64,000 nt of DNA, taken from an uncultured Schumannella sp. GTDB taxonomy: Bacteria; Actinomycetota; Actinomycetes; Actinomycetales; Microbacteriaceae. The notes under the pieces are model-generated. The model was given only the letters and a program-made list of their open reading frames with translations, was not told where the DNA came from and made no database searches. The DNA is taken from assembly GCF_905479755.1 (NCBI RefSeq), contig NZ_CAJQNT010000005.1:27521-91520 (forward strand), in the 5' to 3' direction. Positions 51,766-60,800 of the stretch are shown here, one piece after another (the stretch's first letter is position 1; each line of letters starts with the position of its first letter). A program made the position numbers and the translations under genes.

Positions 51766-54057
51766 ATGCCCGACTACGGCCACGAGCTGGCGTTCGGCAC
51801 GTTCATCACCCCGAACGTGTCGCCGAGCGACGGCGCGCTCGGTCTCGCCCAGCGCGCCGAAGAGCTCGGGTACGACCTGGTGACGTTTCAGGATCACCCG
51901 TACCAGCCCGCGTTTTTCGACACCTGGACGCTGATGACCTGGGTGGCGGCGCAGACGTCGCGCGTGCAGATCGCCGCGAACGTGCACAATCTGCCGCTGC
52001 GTCCCCCCGCCGTGCTCGCGCGGGCGGCGGCGAGCCTCGACGTGCTCTCCGGCGGGCGCGTGGCGCTGGGCCTCGGCGCGGGCGGTTTCTGGGACGCGAT
52101 CGCCGCCATGGGTGGCGAGCGCCGCACCCCGGGGGAGAGCATCGAGGCGCTCGACGAGGCGCTCGACGTCATCCGGGGCATCTGGGATGTCGACGACCGA
52201 ACGCCGTTGCGCATCGCGGGCGAGCACTACCGCCTCGACGGGGCGAAGCGGGGGCCTCGGCCCGCGCACGACATCCCGATCTGGGTCGGGGGATACAAGC
52301 CGCGCATGCTGCGGTTGATCGCGCGTCGCGCCGAGGGATGGCTTCCCTCGCTGTTCGCCCTTCAGCCGGGCGACCTGGCGCGGGCGAATGCCGTCGTCGA
52401 CGAGGCGGCGGTCGACGCCGGGCGCGATCCGCGGCACATTCGTCGCATGCTCAACGTCGGCGGGCGCTTCGCGTCGGCCGGAACAGAACTGCTTCAGGGG
52501 CCGCCCGAACGCTGGGTCGAGGAGCTCCTGGCGTTCGCCGTCGACGACGGCGTCTCGACCTTCATCCTGGCGACCGATGATCCCGAGACCATGACCACCT
52601 TCGCGCAGGAGGTGATGCCGCCGCTTCGTGCCGCCGTCGATGCGGCGCGGCGCGGGCGCGGGGGCGAGCGCGACGGGATGCGCGGGGCAGCGGCGCGCGC
52701 ACAGCGGGTCGCCGGCATCGACTACGAGGCGCTACCGGCCTCCCTGGTCGCGGAAGCGGTGGAGCCGGGGGACCCCGGCTATGCGCGCGTGCGCAACACC
52801 TACAACCGCGGCGGTGCCCCGGGGCTCGTCGTGACGCCGCGCACCCTCGCGCAGGTCGGCGACGCGATCGCCTTCGCGCGCCGGCAGCCGGTGCCGCTCG
52901 GGGTGCGCAGCGGCGGTCACGGGGTGAGCGGCCGTTCGACCAACGTCGGCGGCATCGTCATCGACATGTCGCACTTCGCCGAGATCACGGCGCTCGACGA
53001 GAAGTCCCGGCGGGTGCGCGTCGGACCGGGCGCGCGGTGGGTGGACGTGTCGACGGTGCTGGCGCCCTACGGCTGGGCGCTCACCTCCGGCGATCACGGC
53101 GCCGTCGGCGTCGGCGGTCTTGCGACGGCGGGCGGGTTCGGCTGGTTCGCCCGTGAACACGGCCTCACGATCGACCACCTGCGCGCGGTCGAACTGGTGA
53201 CCGCGTCCGGTGAACTCGTGCGCGCGAGCGACGACGAGCATCCGGAGCTGTTCTGGGCGATGCGCGGCGCCGGGGCGAACTTCGGGATCGCGACCGCGTT
53301 CGAGTTCGAAGCGCATCCGGTGGAGCCCCACGTCGGCTGGGCGCAACTGGCCTTCGAGGCCTCGGCGGCGCCCGGCGGGGTCGCCGGATTCCTGGTCAAT
53401 TGGGCCGCCGCGATGGCGATCGCCTCGCGCGACCTCACCTCCTCGCTCGTGCTGACGCCGGTGCCGGCGGGGCAGCCCCACATCGTGCGGCTGCTGGCCG
53501 TCGTCGACACCGCCGAGTCGGGCCTCGTCATCGAACGACTGCGCCCGTTCGCCGGGCTCGCGCCCCTCGTCGGGCAGCAGGTGCAGATGGCGCCGTATGA
53601 GGAGGTCGTCGCGACGCTCGTCGAACATGCGCCGCACGACTCGAACGGCGAACCGGTCTCGCGGTCGGGGCTCGTTGACGAGTTCAGCATTCAGGTCGCC
53701 ACCCGCACCGTGCGGCTGCTGGAGAAGGGGGTGAGCCACTTCGTGCAGTTGCGTTCGCTCGGGGGAGCGGTCTCGGATGTCGCCAGCGAGGCCACCGCGT
53801 ATTCGGGGCGATCGGCCACGGTGTCGATCGTCGCCCAGGGGTCTGATGAGGCGGCGCTCGAGACCGAGTGGCGCCGCCTCGAGCCGCTGCTGTCGGGCTC
53901 GTATCTGAACTTCGATTCGAGTCTGGATCCCGCGCGCCTCGGTCGCGCGTGGTCGGAGCGGACCCTCGCCAGGCTTCGTGCGCTCAAGGCGGAGTGGGAT
54001 CCGGAGAACGTGTTCCGCGACAACTTCAACGTCGCGACCTCAAGCGACGGGGTCTGA
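51766..54057 (+). CDS. Luciferase-like oxidoreductase fused to FAD-linked (BBE-type) oxidase
   Basis: The 763-residue protein has two complete flavin enzymes in one chain. Residues about 1-300 are a luciferase-like (LLM) domain with FGTFITPNVSPSDG, QDHPYQPAFFDTW, VALGLGAGGFWDAI and IPIWVGGYKPRML, using FMN or F420. From about 325, a berberine-bridge-type FAD domain has LGVRSGGHGVSGRSTNVGG (His385, expected to bind FAD covalently) and GVGGLATAGGFGWFAREHGL. The second covalent Cys seen in bicovalent members is absent. The C-terminus WDPENVFRDNFN is the BBE motif. The substrate is unknown. Confidence 0.88.
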   Translation: MPDYGHELAFGTFITPNVSPSDGALGLAQRAEELGYDLVTFQDHPYQPAFFDTWTLMTWVAAQTSRVQIAANVHNLPLRPPAVLARAAASLDVLSGGRVALGLGAGGFWDAIAAMGGERRTPGESIEALDEALDVIRGIWDVDDRTPLRIAGEHYRLDGAKRGPRPAHDIPIWVGGYKPRMLRLIARRAEGWLPSLFALQPGDLARANAVVDEAAVDAGRDPRHIRRMLNVGGRFASAGTELLQGPPERWVEELLAFAVDDGVSTFILATDDPETMTTFAQEVMPPLRAAVDAARRGRGGERDGMRGAAARAQRVAGIDYEALPASLVAEAVEPGDPGYARVRNTYNRGGAPGLVVTPRTLAQVGDAIAFARRQPVPLGVRSGGHGVSGRSTNVGGIVIDMSHFAEITALDEKSRRVRVGPGARWVDVSTVLAPYGWALTSGDHGAVGVGGLATAGGFGWFAREHGLTIDHLRAVELVTASGELVRASDDEHPELFWAMRGAGANFGIATAFEFEAHPVEPHVGWAQLAFEASAAPGGVAGFLVNWAAAMAIASRDLTSSLVLTPVPAGQPHIVRLLAVVDTAESGLVIERLRPFAGLAPLVGQQVQMAPYEEVVATLVEHAPHDSNGEPVSRSGLVDEFSIQVATRTVRLLEKGVSHFVQLRSLGGAVSDVASEATAYSGRSATVSIVAQGSDEAALETEWRRLEPLLSGSYLNFDSSLDPARLGRAWSERTLARLRALKAEWDPENVFRDNFNVATSSDGV

Positions 54058-54150
54058 CCCGCGCCGCTCGGCGCGACCCGCCGCCGCGTCGCGTGGCGTG
54101 TTCCGGTGCCGAGGGCGCGGCGTGCGCGACCCCGGCACCGGCGGGCGCGG

Positions 54151-55104
54151 TTAGACGACCTTCACGAAGACGGAGTCGCTGAACCACGACGACACGGACC
54201 ACGTGCCCGCGTCGACGCCATCGCTCGGCACCATGATCACCACGTTGCCCGTCGCCGAGGCACCCGGGTAGAGCTCGTTGATGTCGTACGCGCTGTCGGG
54301 AGCCACGATGAACTGGTCGGAGGTCGAGTGGGTCGTGCCCGCGGCAGAGACGAACTCGATGGTCACATCGATCCACGGCGTTCCGCTCTCGTCACCCACG
54401 TACGTGTACGTGACCGGAACGAGGATGTACTGGAACCCGTCCTCGGGGGCATCGTTGAACTGGTTCTCGTTGGCGACGAGCTTGTTCGCGTTGAGAACGG
54501 TCTCGCCGAACGTCACCTCCCACTCCGTGGCCCCGAAATCGCCGAGTTCCACGCTGGACCCGGCCGGTGCCGGATTGGCGCGAGTGCCGAGGTCAGAGTC
54601 GGCAGCGGCCGCCTCCTCCGTGGTCGAGTCGTCGACGTCCTCGAGCGTGGAGCCGCTCCCGTCGGAGACGCCTTCGGAGAGTCCGTCCGAGATCGACGAG
54701 CCCGCCGCGCCGACGAGGGCGCCGACGCTCACGATGATGGCGACCAGCCAGGCGAGCGGTCCGAGGATGAGGCCCGCAATGGTGAAACCGCGCTTGCCCG
54801 ACTTGCGCACGAGCGCGATGACGCCGAAGACGATCGCGCCGATGGCGGGAAGCCACGCGGCGAAGCTGAGACCGGGGATGAACGCGAAGACGAACGCGAC
54901 GATTCCGAGCACGAGTGTGGTGATCGCGAGGCCGCTGCCGCGCGGGGCTGCCTCCGCGGCGACGGGCGTCGGCACGTCGTTCGGCGTCGGCGCGTCGGCC
55001 TCCGTCGGCGTCGGCGCGTCGGGCTGCGTCATCGTCGGCGCGCTCTCGGTCGGCGCGGCGTCGGCAGACTGCGTGGCGTCGTCAGGGGTGTTGGATTCTT
55101 GCAT
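54151..55104 (-). CDS. DUF4190/DUF4352-like membrane protein
   Basis: The 317-residue protein starts with a disordered Pro/Thr/Asp tract (about 1-50). Two or three membrane helices follow, with the DUF4190 pattern LAITTLVLGIVAFVFAFIPG and FTIAGLILGPLAWLVAIIVS. A C-terminal extracytoplasmic domain (about 185-317) resembles DUF4352 (ELGDFGATEWEVTFGETVLN, FQYILVPVTYTYVGDESG). GGAA lies 6 nt before the ATG. The function is unknown; DUF4352 domains are beta-sandwiches often found in lipoproteins. Confidence 0.82.
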   Translation of the reverse strand: MQESNTPDDATQSADAAPTESAPTMTQPDAPTPTEADAPTPNDVPTPVAAEAAPRGSGLAITTLVLGIVAFVFAFIPGLSFAAWLPAIGAIVFGVIALVRKSGKRGFTIAGLILGPLAWLVAIIVSVGALVGAAGSSISDGLSEGVSDGSGSTLEDVDDSTTEEAAAADSDLGTRANPAPAGSSVELGDFGATEWEVTFGETVLNANKLVANENQFNDAPEDGFQYILVPVTYTYVGDESGTPWIDVTIEFVSAAGTTHSTSDQFIVAPDSAYDINELYPGASATGNVVIMVPSDGVDAGTWSVSSWFSDSVFVKVV

Positions 55105-55295
55105 AGCTGCTTCCTCTTGCTGTTCGGCGAGCCATCGACGCGAGGCGACGCGGCTCCGCGTCGGTCGGCGACCTTCGCGATCGCGCCGGAAGTGACACGG
55201 CGCAACATGAGGAGTGCACACCATGCGGCCGACATTCCCTCACGTACCCCGCACGTCGCGGGTCGCATCGCGGACTCGGAGCGTCGCTCCGGGCG

Positions 55296-55541
55296 TCAGG
55301 AAAAGTGGACGGTCTTGAACCGTGCGCCGTGACCGCGCGTGATCGCCACGTGGGACGGGGCGACGCCGAAGTGCGCGGCGAGCACCGTCTCGACGGCCGT
55401 GTTGGCGGCGCCGTCGACGGCGCGCTCGCGCACGAACACGACCAGGGTGCCCTCGGCATCCGTCTCGATGAGCGGGCCCTTGCGACTGCCGGGCTTGACG
55501 CGGATGCGCAGCTGCTCGGGCAGATCGGCGGGCGAGGACAC
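55296..55541 (-). CDS. DUF167 (YggU-family) small protein
   Basis: The 81-residue protein has the DUF167 pattern: LRIRVKPGSRKGPL, then FVRERAVDGAANTAVETVLA and VAITRGHGARFKTVHF. The family is conserved from bacteria to humans and of unknown function. GTG at 55541 gives the usual length; the longer open reading upstream is opposite the patatin gene and is not real. It is divergent from the patatin gene (116 nt apart). Confidence 0.9.
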   Translation of the reverse strand: MSSPADLPEQLRIRVKPGSRKGPLIETDAEGTLVVFVRERAVDGAANTAVETVLAAHFGVAPSHVAITRGHGARFKTVHFS

Positions 55542-55656
55542 AGGCCCAGCCTGGCACGGCCGCGGATCGGCCGCGCCTGCCGCGAGTTCGGCGGGCGTTG
55601 ACGCTGGCGACGGACGGTGCGAAGGTGGCGCCACGACAACGCGGGAGGTCGGGCCG

Positions 55657-57543
55657 ATGGCGCGCAGACGGGGAACGACGATCGACCACGAGGGTGCCGA
55701 GCGCTGGGCGGCACCGCAGCGGCAGTGCGACCTGGTGATGAAGGGCGGGATCACCTCGGGGGTGGTCTACCCGCTCGCGATCGCGAAGTTCGCGGAGGAG
55801 TACCGGCTGCGCGGCGTCGGCGGCTCCTCGGCGGGCGCGATCGGGGCGGCGCTGGCCGGCGCGGCCGAGTTCGGCCGCGAGACGGGCGGTTTCCAGAAAC
55901 TCACCGAAATCCCGGGGCGGCTGCGCGACGGGCGCCTGGAGGCGTTGTTCCAGGCGCAGCCGAGCACCGAACCGCTGCTGCGGGTGCTGCTCGCCGTGCT
56001 GCGCGCGAAGCCCGGCACCGCGGCGAAGGTGCGGGCGGTCGTCGGCGCGTTGCTGACGCGTTTCCCGGGCCGGAGCCTCGTCGGGGCTCTCGCGGGCATC
56101 CTGCTGTTCGCGCTCGGGGTGGCGAGCGTCGTCGTGGCCGTGCTCGGCGAGCAGTGGTTCCAGCTCGCACCGGCCATCGCGCTCGCGCTCGCCGCGCTCG
56201 CGCTCGTCGTCGTCGGCTGGGCGCTCGCGCTGACGCTTCGGCTCGTCGACCTGCTCACCGTCGCGACGCCCCAGAACCTGTTCGGCATCTGCCGCGGCCT
56301 CGGCACGGAGGGTGGCGGCCCCGGCTTCACCGACTGGCTGTCTGACCTCATCGACGAGGTCGCCGGTCTTCCCGCAGGCGGCCCGCCGCTCACCTTCGGG
56401 CAGCTGTGGGGCGACGACGCTACGGCGACCGAGGATCGTCGCGCGCGCGACATCGACCTGCGGCTGATCACCACGTGTCTGAGTCGTGGTCGCCCCTACG
56501 AGATGCCCCTCGAAGGGTCGAACTTCTTCTTCGACCCCGAGGAGTGGGCGACGCTCTTTCCGCCGAACGTCATGGAGTCGCTGCTCGCGGCTCCTGCCGT
56601 GTGCGCCGAGGCGGAGGAGGGCGCGAGCGAGGCGCGGGGGCGCCGCGAGAACCAGGCGGCGAACGAGCGGGGGCTCGTGCGGCTGCCGGAGGCGCGCGAC
56701 CTGCCGGTGATCGTCGCCGTGCGGATGTCGTTGAGCTTCCCGGTGCTGATCTCGGCGATCCCGTTGCATGCGGTGCGGCGGCGTCGCGGGGAGAAGCTGC
56801 AGTTCGAGAAGCTCTGGTTCACCGACGGCGGAATGTGCAGCAACTTCCCGCTGCACCTCTTCGAGGCGCCGTTGCCGACCCGGCCCACCTTCGCCATCAA
56901 TCTCGGATCGTTCCGGCGCGACGCCGACCAGCATCCGACGGACGAGTCGGAGAACATCGTGTTCGCCACCCGCAACTCGAGTGGGGTGCAGCCGCCCTAC
57001 CAGCCGATCGCCGAGGAGGGGGTGGGCGCGCTCGTCGACTTCGCCGGCACCATGCTCGACACCTCCCGCAACTGGCAGGACAACTCCTACGTGACGATGC
57101 CCGGCTATCGCGACCGCATCGTGCGGGTGCTGCAGACGAGCGAGCAGGGCGGGCTGAACCTGAACATGTCGGATGACGCGATCGAGCGCCTCGCGCTCCG
57201 CGGAGAGGCGGCGGCCTCCGCGCTGATCGACCAGTTCACGAAGCCGCACTACCGAGGCTTCGACGGGTGGGCGAACCACCGCTGGGTGCGCTACCGCGCG
57301 CTGATGGCGACGTTGCCCGAGTTCCTCGGCGCCTACCGCCGTGGCCGCGCCGAGCTGCACATCGACCCGACCGAGCCGCCCGGATTCGATCTGCCCGCGC
57401 CCAGCCGCGCGCTCGCCGGGAGGCTCAGCGGGGCGCTCACCCACGGCGCCGAGGCGGTCGCGGCGGCCCCGGATGCGGCGGTCGAGTCGCTCACCGACTC
57501 GCCGCGGCCACGGGGGAGTCTGCGCCGCGTCGCGCGGATCTGA
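55657..57543 (+). CDS. Patatin-like phospholipase with internal membrane segment
   Basis: The 628-residue protein opens with DLVMKGGITSGVVYPLAIAK (oxyanion loop) and GVGGSSAGAIG, which gives the nucleophile Ser58. The catalytic Asp390 is in FTDGGMCSNFP, so the Ser-Asp dyad of patatins is complete. Between them, residues about 141-205 hold two hydrophobic helices (GALAGILLFALGVASVVVAV, ALALAALALVVVGWALALTL), an insertion that would anchor the enzyme in the membrane. GGGAGG lies 8 nt before the ATG. It hydrolyses acyl esters; the lipid substrate is unknown. Confidence 0.9.
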   Translation: MARRRGTTIDHEGAERWAAPQRQCDLVMKGGITSGVVYPLAIAKFAEEYRLRGVGGSSAGAIGAALAGAAEFGRETGGFQKLTEIPGRLRDGRLEALFQAQPSTEPLLRVLLAVLRAKPGTAAKVRAVVGALLTRFPGRSLVGALAGILLFALGVASVVVAVLGEQWFQLAPAIALALAALALVVVGWALALTLRLVDLLTVATPQNLFGICRGLGTEGGGPGFTDWLSDLIDEVAGLPAGGPPLTFGQLWGDDATATEDRRARDIDLRLITTCLSRGRPYEMPLEGSNFFFDPEEWATLFPPNVMESLLAAPAVCAEAEEGASEARGRRENQAANERGLVRLPEARDLPVIVAVRMSLSFPVLISAIPLHAVRRRRGEKLQFEKLWFTDGGMCSNFPLHLFEAPLPTRPTFAINLGSFRRDADQHPTDESENIVFATRNSSGVQPPYQPIAEEGVGALVDFAGTMLDTSRNWQDNSYVTMPGYRDRIVRVLQTSEQGGLNLNMSDDAIERLALRGEAAASALIDQFTKPHYRGFDGWANHRWVRYRALMATLPEFLGAYRRGRAELHIDPTEPPGFDLPAPSRALAGRLSGALTHGAEAVAAAPDAAVESLTDSPRPRGSLRRVARI

Positions 57544-57572
57544 GAACGGGGCGCCGGCACCGCGGCGCGCTC

Positions 57573-57581
57573 TGCTAAACT
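57573..57581 (+). promoter_or_regulatory. Extended -10 promoter of rpsO
   Basis: TGC-TAAACT is an extended -10 element about 90 nt before the rpsO ATG. The 5' leader that follows carries a small hairpin GCCGT-CAGA-ACGGC, and S15 often represses its own leader. Both points are by eye only. Confidence 0.45.
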
Positions 57582-57670
57582 CCCAAGGTTGCCGTCAGAA
57601 CGGCCGCGGATGAAGAGAGCCCACACATACGGTGACGGGCGCCGCGCAACGAGAGGAAGGGGTCCCATCT

Positions 57671-57940
57671 ATGGCACTCGACAACGAGACCAAGAAGGCG
57701 ATCATCGAAGAGTATGCAACGCAGCCCGGTGACACGGGATCCCCCGAAGTGCAGGTCGCTCTCATGACCAAGCGCATCAAGGACCTCACCGAGCACCTCA
57801 AGGAGCACAAGCACGACCACCACTCGCGTCGTGGCCTGCTGCTTCTCGTCGGTCAGCGTCGCCGCATGCTCGGCTACCTCCAGGACATCGACATCGAGCG
57901 CTACCGCTCGCTGATCGAGCGCCTGGGTCTGCGTCGATAG
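57671..57940 (+). CDS. rpsO: 30S ribosomal protein S15
   Basis: The 89-residue protein matches S15 throughout: [54 protein letters not shown] and [16 protein letters not shown]. It binds 16S rRNA in the platform of the small subunit. AGGAAGGGG lies upstream of the ATG. pnp, the usual neighbour, does not follow; a terminator does, so this is a single-gene unit here. Confidence 0.98.
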   Translation: MALDNETKKAIIEEYATQPGDTGSPEVQVALMTKRIKDLTEHLKEHKHDHHSRRGLLLLVGQRRRMLGYLQDIDIERYRSLIERLGLRR

Positions 57941-57961
57941 ATTCCGCGAACTTCTTACGAG

Positions 57962-57996
57962 ACGGGTCGTCACCTTCGGGTGGCGGCCCGTTTTGT
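57962..57996 (+). terminator. Rho-independent terminator of rpsO
   Basis: A 13 bp stem ACGGGTCGTCACC / GGTGGCGGCCCGT (two G-U pairs) with a TTCG loop is followed by TTTTGTGTGT. It lies 21 nt after the rpsO stop codon. Confidence 0.88.
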
Positions 57997-58020
57997 GTGT
58001 CACGGATGCGCCACCTCCCG

Positions 58021-58026
58021 TACCCT
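58021..58026 (+). promoter_or_regulatory. -10 hexamer for leaderless hydrolase mRNA
   Basis: TACCCT lies 6 nt before the ATG at 58033, just after the rpsO terminator. Confidence 0.45.
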
Positions 58027-58032
58027 CACAGC

Positions 58033-58776
58033 ATGCCCGCGGCGCTCACCGACACTGACCTCCCCGAGACGCCGGGCGGCAGTCGCGGCCTGACCGGCGT
58101 GTTGGGTGTCCCGGAGGGCGACGGCCCCTGGCCCGCGGTCGTGATGGTGCACGAGGCGTTCGGCATCAACGACGTGATGCGCCGCCAGGTCGAGCGGCTG
58201 ACCTCCGCCGGCTACCTGGTGCTCATGCCCGACCTGTTCGCCGAGGGCGGCGCCCGACGCTGCCTCACCGCGACCTTCCGGGCGCTGCGCGCGGGGGAGG
58301 GGCGCGCCTTCGTCGACATCGAGACCGCCAGGTCGTGGCTCGCCGCCCGCGGGGACTGCACGGGCCGGGTCGGCATCCTGGGATTCTGCATGGGTGGCGG
58401 CTTCGCACTCGCCGCCGCCAGCGGGCGCGGCTTCGAGGTCGCCGCGGCCAACTACGGCATGTTGCCGACGAACCTCGACGACGACCTGCGCGGGGCGTGC
58501 CCGATCGTGGCGAGCTTCGGTGCTCGTGACAACTCCTTGCGCGGCGCGGCCGAGAAACTCGACGCGGCACTCACGCGGCTCGACGTGCCGCACGACGTGA
58601 AGGAGTACCCCGAGGCCGGGCACGCCTTCATGAACGACGCCGACTCCGGTCCGCTCGCCGCCCGGCTGCTGTTCACGCGCTTCCTCGGGCTCGGCCCGAA
58701 CCCCGAGGCGGCGGCGGATGCCTGGCACCGCATCGAGACCTTCTTCGGCGCCACGATCGGGCCGACATCGCCGTAG
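58033..58776 (+). CDS. Dienelactone hydrolase family protein
   Basis: The 247-residue alpha/beta hydrolase has the dienelactone-hydrolase triad Cys119 (GFCMGG), Asp166 (GARDNSL) and His197 (EAGHAFM), plus the Glu of HEAFG (E41). These enzymes open lactones in aromatic degradation, but many family members have other ester substrates. No catabolic genes flank it. A TACCCT hexamer lies 6 nt before the ATG, so the mRNA is probably leaderless. Confidence 0.92.
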   Translation: MPAALTDTDLPETPGGSRGLTGVLGVPEGDGPWPAVVMVHEAFGINDVMRRQVERLTSAGYLVLMPDLFAEGGARRCLTATFRALRAGEGRAFVDIETARSWLAARGDCTGRVGILGFCMGGGFALAAASGRGFEVAAANYGMLPTNLDDDLRGACPIVASFGARDNSLRGAAEKLDAALTRLDVPHDVKEYPEAGHAFMNDADSGPLAARLLFTRFLGLGPNPEAAADAWHRIETFFGATIGPTSP

Positions 58777-58810
58777 CGGAATGCGCCGAGGGGTACGGCG
58801 GTTGCACCCG

Positions 58811-59848
58811 ATGATGACTGCTCCGCCCGCCCTCTCCGTGCTCGACCTGGTGCCCGTGCGGCATGGCCAGACCTCCGCGGATGCGGTGGGCGCCTCGCTC
58901 CACCTCGCCCAGCGCGCCGACGAACTCGGCTTCCGGCGCTACTGGTTCGCCGAACACCACAACATGCCCGCGGTGGCGGCGACGACCCCGCCGGTGCTGA
59001 TCGCGCTCGCGGCGGGGCGCACGCAGCGCATCCGGCTCGGGTCCGGTGGGGTGATGCTGCCGAACCACGCGCCGTTCGTCGTCGCCGAGCAGTTCGCCAC
59101 CCTCGAGGCGGCGGCCCCGGGACGGATCGACCTGGGTCTCGGGCGCGCCCCGGGAAGCGATCCGGTGATCACCGCGCTGCTGCGATCGAGCGGGCCGACG
59201 AGCGACGCCGACCGGTTCCCCTCGCACGTGAACGACATCCTCGCCCTGCTGCGCCGAGACGGTGCCTCACTGCAGCTCGGCGATCGTGACTACACGGTGC
59301 GCGCGACGCCGGCCGCCGCGGGCGTCCCCGAGGTGTGGCTGCTCGGGTCGAGCGACTTCTCGGCGCAGCTCGCCGCGAAGCTCGGGCTGCCCTACGTCTT
59401 CGCGCACCACTTCTCGGGCGAGGGCACCGAACGTGCGCTCGACCTCTATCGCAACGGCTTCCGTCCGAGCGAGCACGGCGCCGCACCGCGTACCTTCGTG
59501 ACGGTCAACGTCGCCGTCGGCGAGACCCGCGACGAGGCGGAGGAGCTCGCCCTGCCGAGCCTGCTGAGCATGGCGCGGCTGCGCACCGGGCAGCCGCTGA
59601 CCGCGCTCGACACGGTGGAGCAGGCCGCACGGGCCGAGCTCGGCCCCGCCCAGCGTGAGCTGATCGAGGCGATGCGCGGGCGCTGGATCATCGATGCGCC
59701 GGCCGAGGCGGCCGCCGCCGTGCGTTCGCTCGCCGCGCGATTCGGCGTCGACGAAGTCATGGTGTCGCCCAACACGGGCGCGCGCGAGACCGACCCGAGC
59801 GACCGAAGCTTGAGCCGCGAACGGACGTTGGAGGCGCTCGCAGGCTAG
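58811..59848 (+). CDS. LLM-class flavin oxidoreductase (luciferase-like)
   Basis: The 345-residue protein fits the MsnO8/YhbW-type luciferase-like family: SVLDLVPVRHGQTSADAV, FAEHHNMPAVAATTPPVLIA, GVMLPNHAPFVVAEQFATLE and GLGRAPGSDP. It should use FMNH2 or F420H2; the substrate is unknown. Two ATG codons stand together at the start (58811, 58814). The stop overlaps the convergent phosphoribosyltransferase by 4 nt. Confidence 0.9.
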   Translation: MMTAPPALSVLDLVPVRHGQTSADAVGASLHLAQRADELGFRRYWFAEHHNMPAVAATTPPVLIALAAGRTQRIRLGSGGVMLPNHAPFVVAEQFATLEAAAPGRIDLGLGRAPGSDPVITALLRSSGPTSDADRFPSHVNDILALLRRDGASLQLGDRDYTVRATPAAAGVPEVWLLGSSDFSAQLAAKLGLPYVFAHHFSGEGTERALDLYRNGFRPSEHGAAPRTFVTVNVAVGETRDEAEELALPSLLSMARLRTGQPLTALDTVEQAARAELGPAQRELIEAMRGRWIIDAPAEAAAAVRSLAARFGVDEVMVSPNTGARETDPSDRSLSRERTLEALAG

Positions 59849-60486
59849 GTGCGACGTCCCGCCCGGAGCAACGCCACCACCTCGGAGTCGCTGACCGCGC
59901 CGAAGTCGCGGTAGAAGGCCCCGACGGCGTGGAAGTCGCGAGGCTGGAGGAGGCAGATCACCTCGTCGGCATCGGGAACGAGGGCGGCGGCATCGGGCCC
60001 ACCCACCGGCGCGGCGAGAACGACCCGGCGTGCACCGAGCGCGCGGGCCACCCGACAGGCGGCGGATGCGGTGGCGCCGGTCGCGATGCCGTCATCGACG
60101 ATGATCGCGGTCTTACCTTCCAGCTCGAGCCGACCGAACTCGCCCCGGAGCCGCGCCGCGCGGGTATCGAGCGTGCGGCGTTCCGCGCGTTCGACGGCGG
60201 CGACATCGCGATCGGTGACGCCGGCGCGGCGGACGAGGTCGGCATCCAGAATCCGCACGCCGCCTTCGCCGATGGCGCCCATCGCCACCTCCGGCGAGTA
60301 CGGCACGCCGAGCTTGCGCACGACAATCACATCGAGCGGCGCGCCCAGCGCGGTGGCGACCTCGGCGGCGACGGGGACCCCGCCGCGGGGGAGCCCCAGC
60401 ACCACCGGGTTGGCGTCGTTGCGCTCACGAAGGTGCGCGGCAAGGCGGTGACCGGCGTCGACCCGGTCTCGAAACCCCGTGGTCAT
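59845..60486 (-). CDS. Phosphoribosyltransferase-family protein
   Basis: The 213-residue protein has a PRPP-binding loop IIVDDGIATGATAS. Its N-terminal segment (VVLGLPRGGVPVAAEVATAL) is typical of the stand-alone phosphoribosyltransferase branch often found near dienelactone hydrolase genes. GGAGG lies 6 nt before the ATG. The base substrate is not known; salvage or stress roles are proposed for relatives. A 4 nt convergent overlap with the LLM gene ends both. Confidence 0.88.
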   Translation of the reverse strand: MTTGFRDRVDAGHRLAAHLRERNDANPVVLGLPRGGVPVAAEVATALGAPLDVIVVRKLGVPYSPEVAMGAIGEGGVRILDADLVRRAGVTDRDVAAVERAERRTLDTRAARLRGEFGRLELEGKTAIIVDDGIATGATASAACRVARALGARRVVLAAPVGGPDAAALVPDADEVICLLQPRDFHAVGAFYRDFGAVSDSEVVALLRAGRRT

Positions 60487-60518
60487 GAACGACCTCCTCG
60501 TCGTCACGGCAGTGCCGG

Positions 60519-60800
60519 CTAATGGTGCCGGATCTCGAACCCGGTCGCACCCGTCGGCGCGACGGCGTGCTCGTCCACGCGGTCGACGCGGGCGCCGAAC
60601 GGTCCGACGCGCAGCCAGTCGAGCATCCGGGCGACGGTGTCGGGTTCGCCCTCGAGCTCGCACTCCACGGACCCGTCGGGGAGGTTGCGCACCCAGCCGG
60701 TCAGGCCGAGACGTTCGGCTTCGGCGCGGGTGGCCCAGCGGAAACCGACGCCCTGGACGACGCCGTGGACGTGTGCGTGGACGCGGGGGACGGGGGTCAT
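60519..60800 (-). CDS. acyP: Acylphosphatase
   Basis: The 93-residue protein has the acylphosphatase motif VQGVGFRWATRAEAERLGLT, then GWVRNLPDGSVE, with catalytic Arg21 and Asn39. It hydrolyses acyl phosphates such as acetyl or 1,3-bisphosphoglyceryl phosphate. Its start overlaps the nnrE stop by 4 nt, so its translation depends on nnrE. Confidence 0.95.
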   Translation of the reverse strand: MTPVPRVHAHVHGVVQGVGFRWATRAEAERLGLTGWVRNLPDGSVECELEGEPDTVARMLDWLRVGPFGARVDRVDEHAVAPTGATGFEIRHH

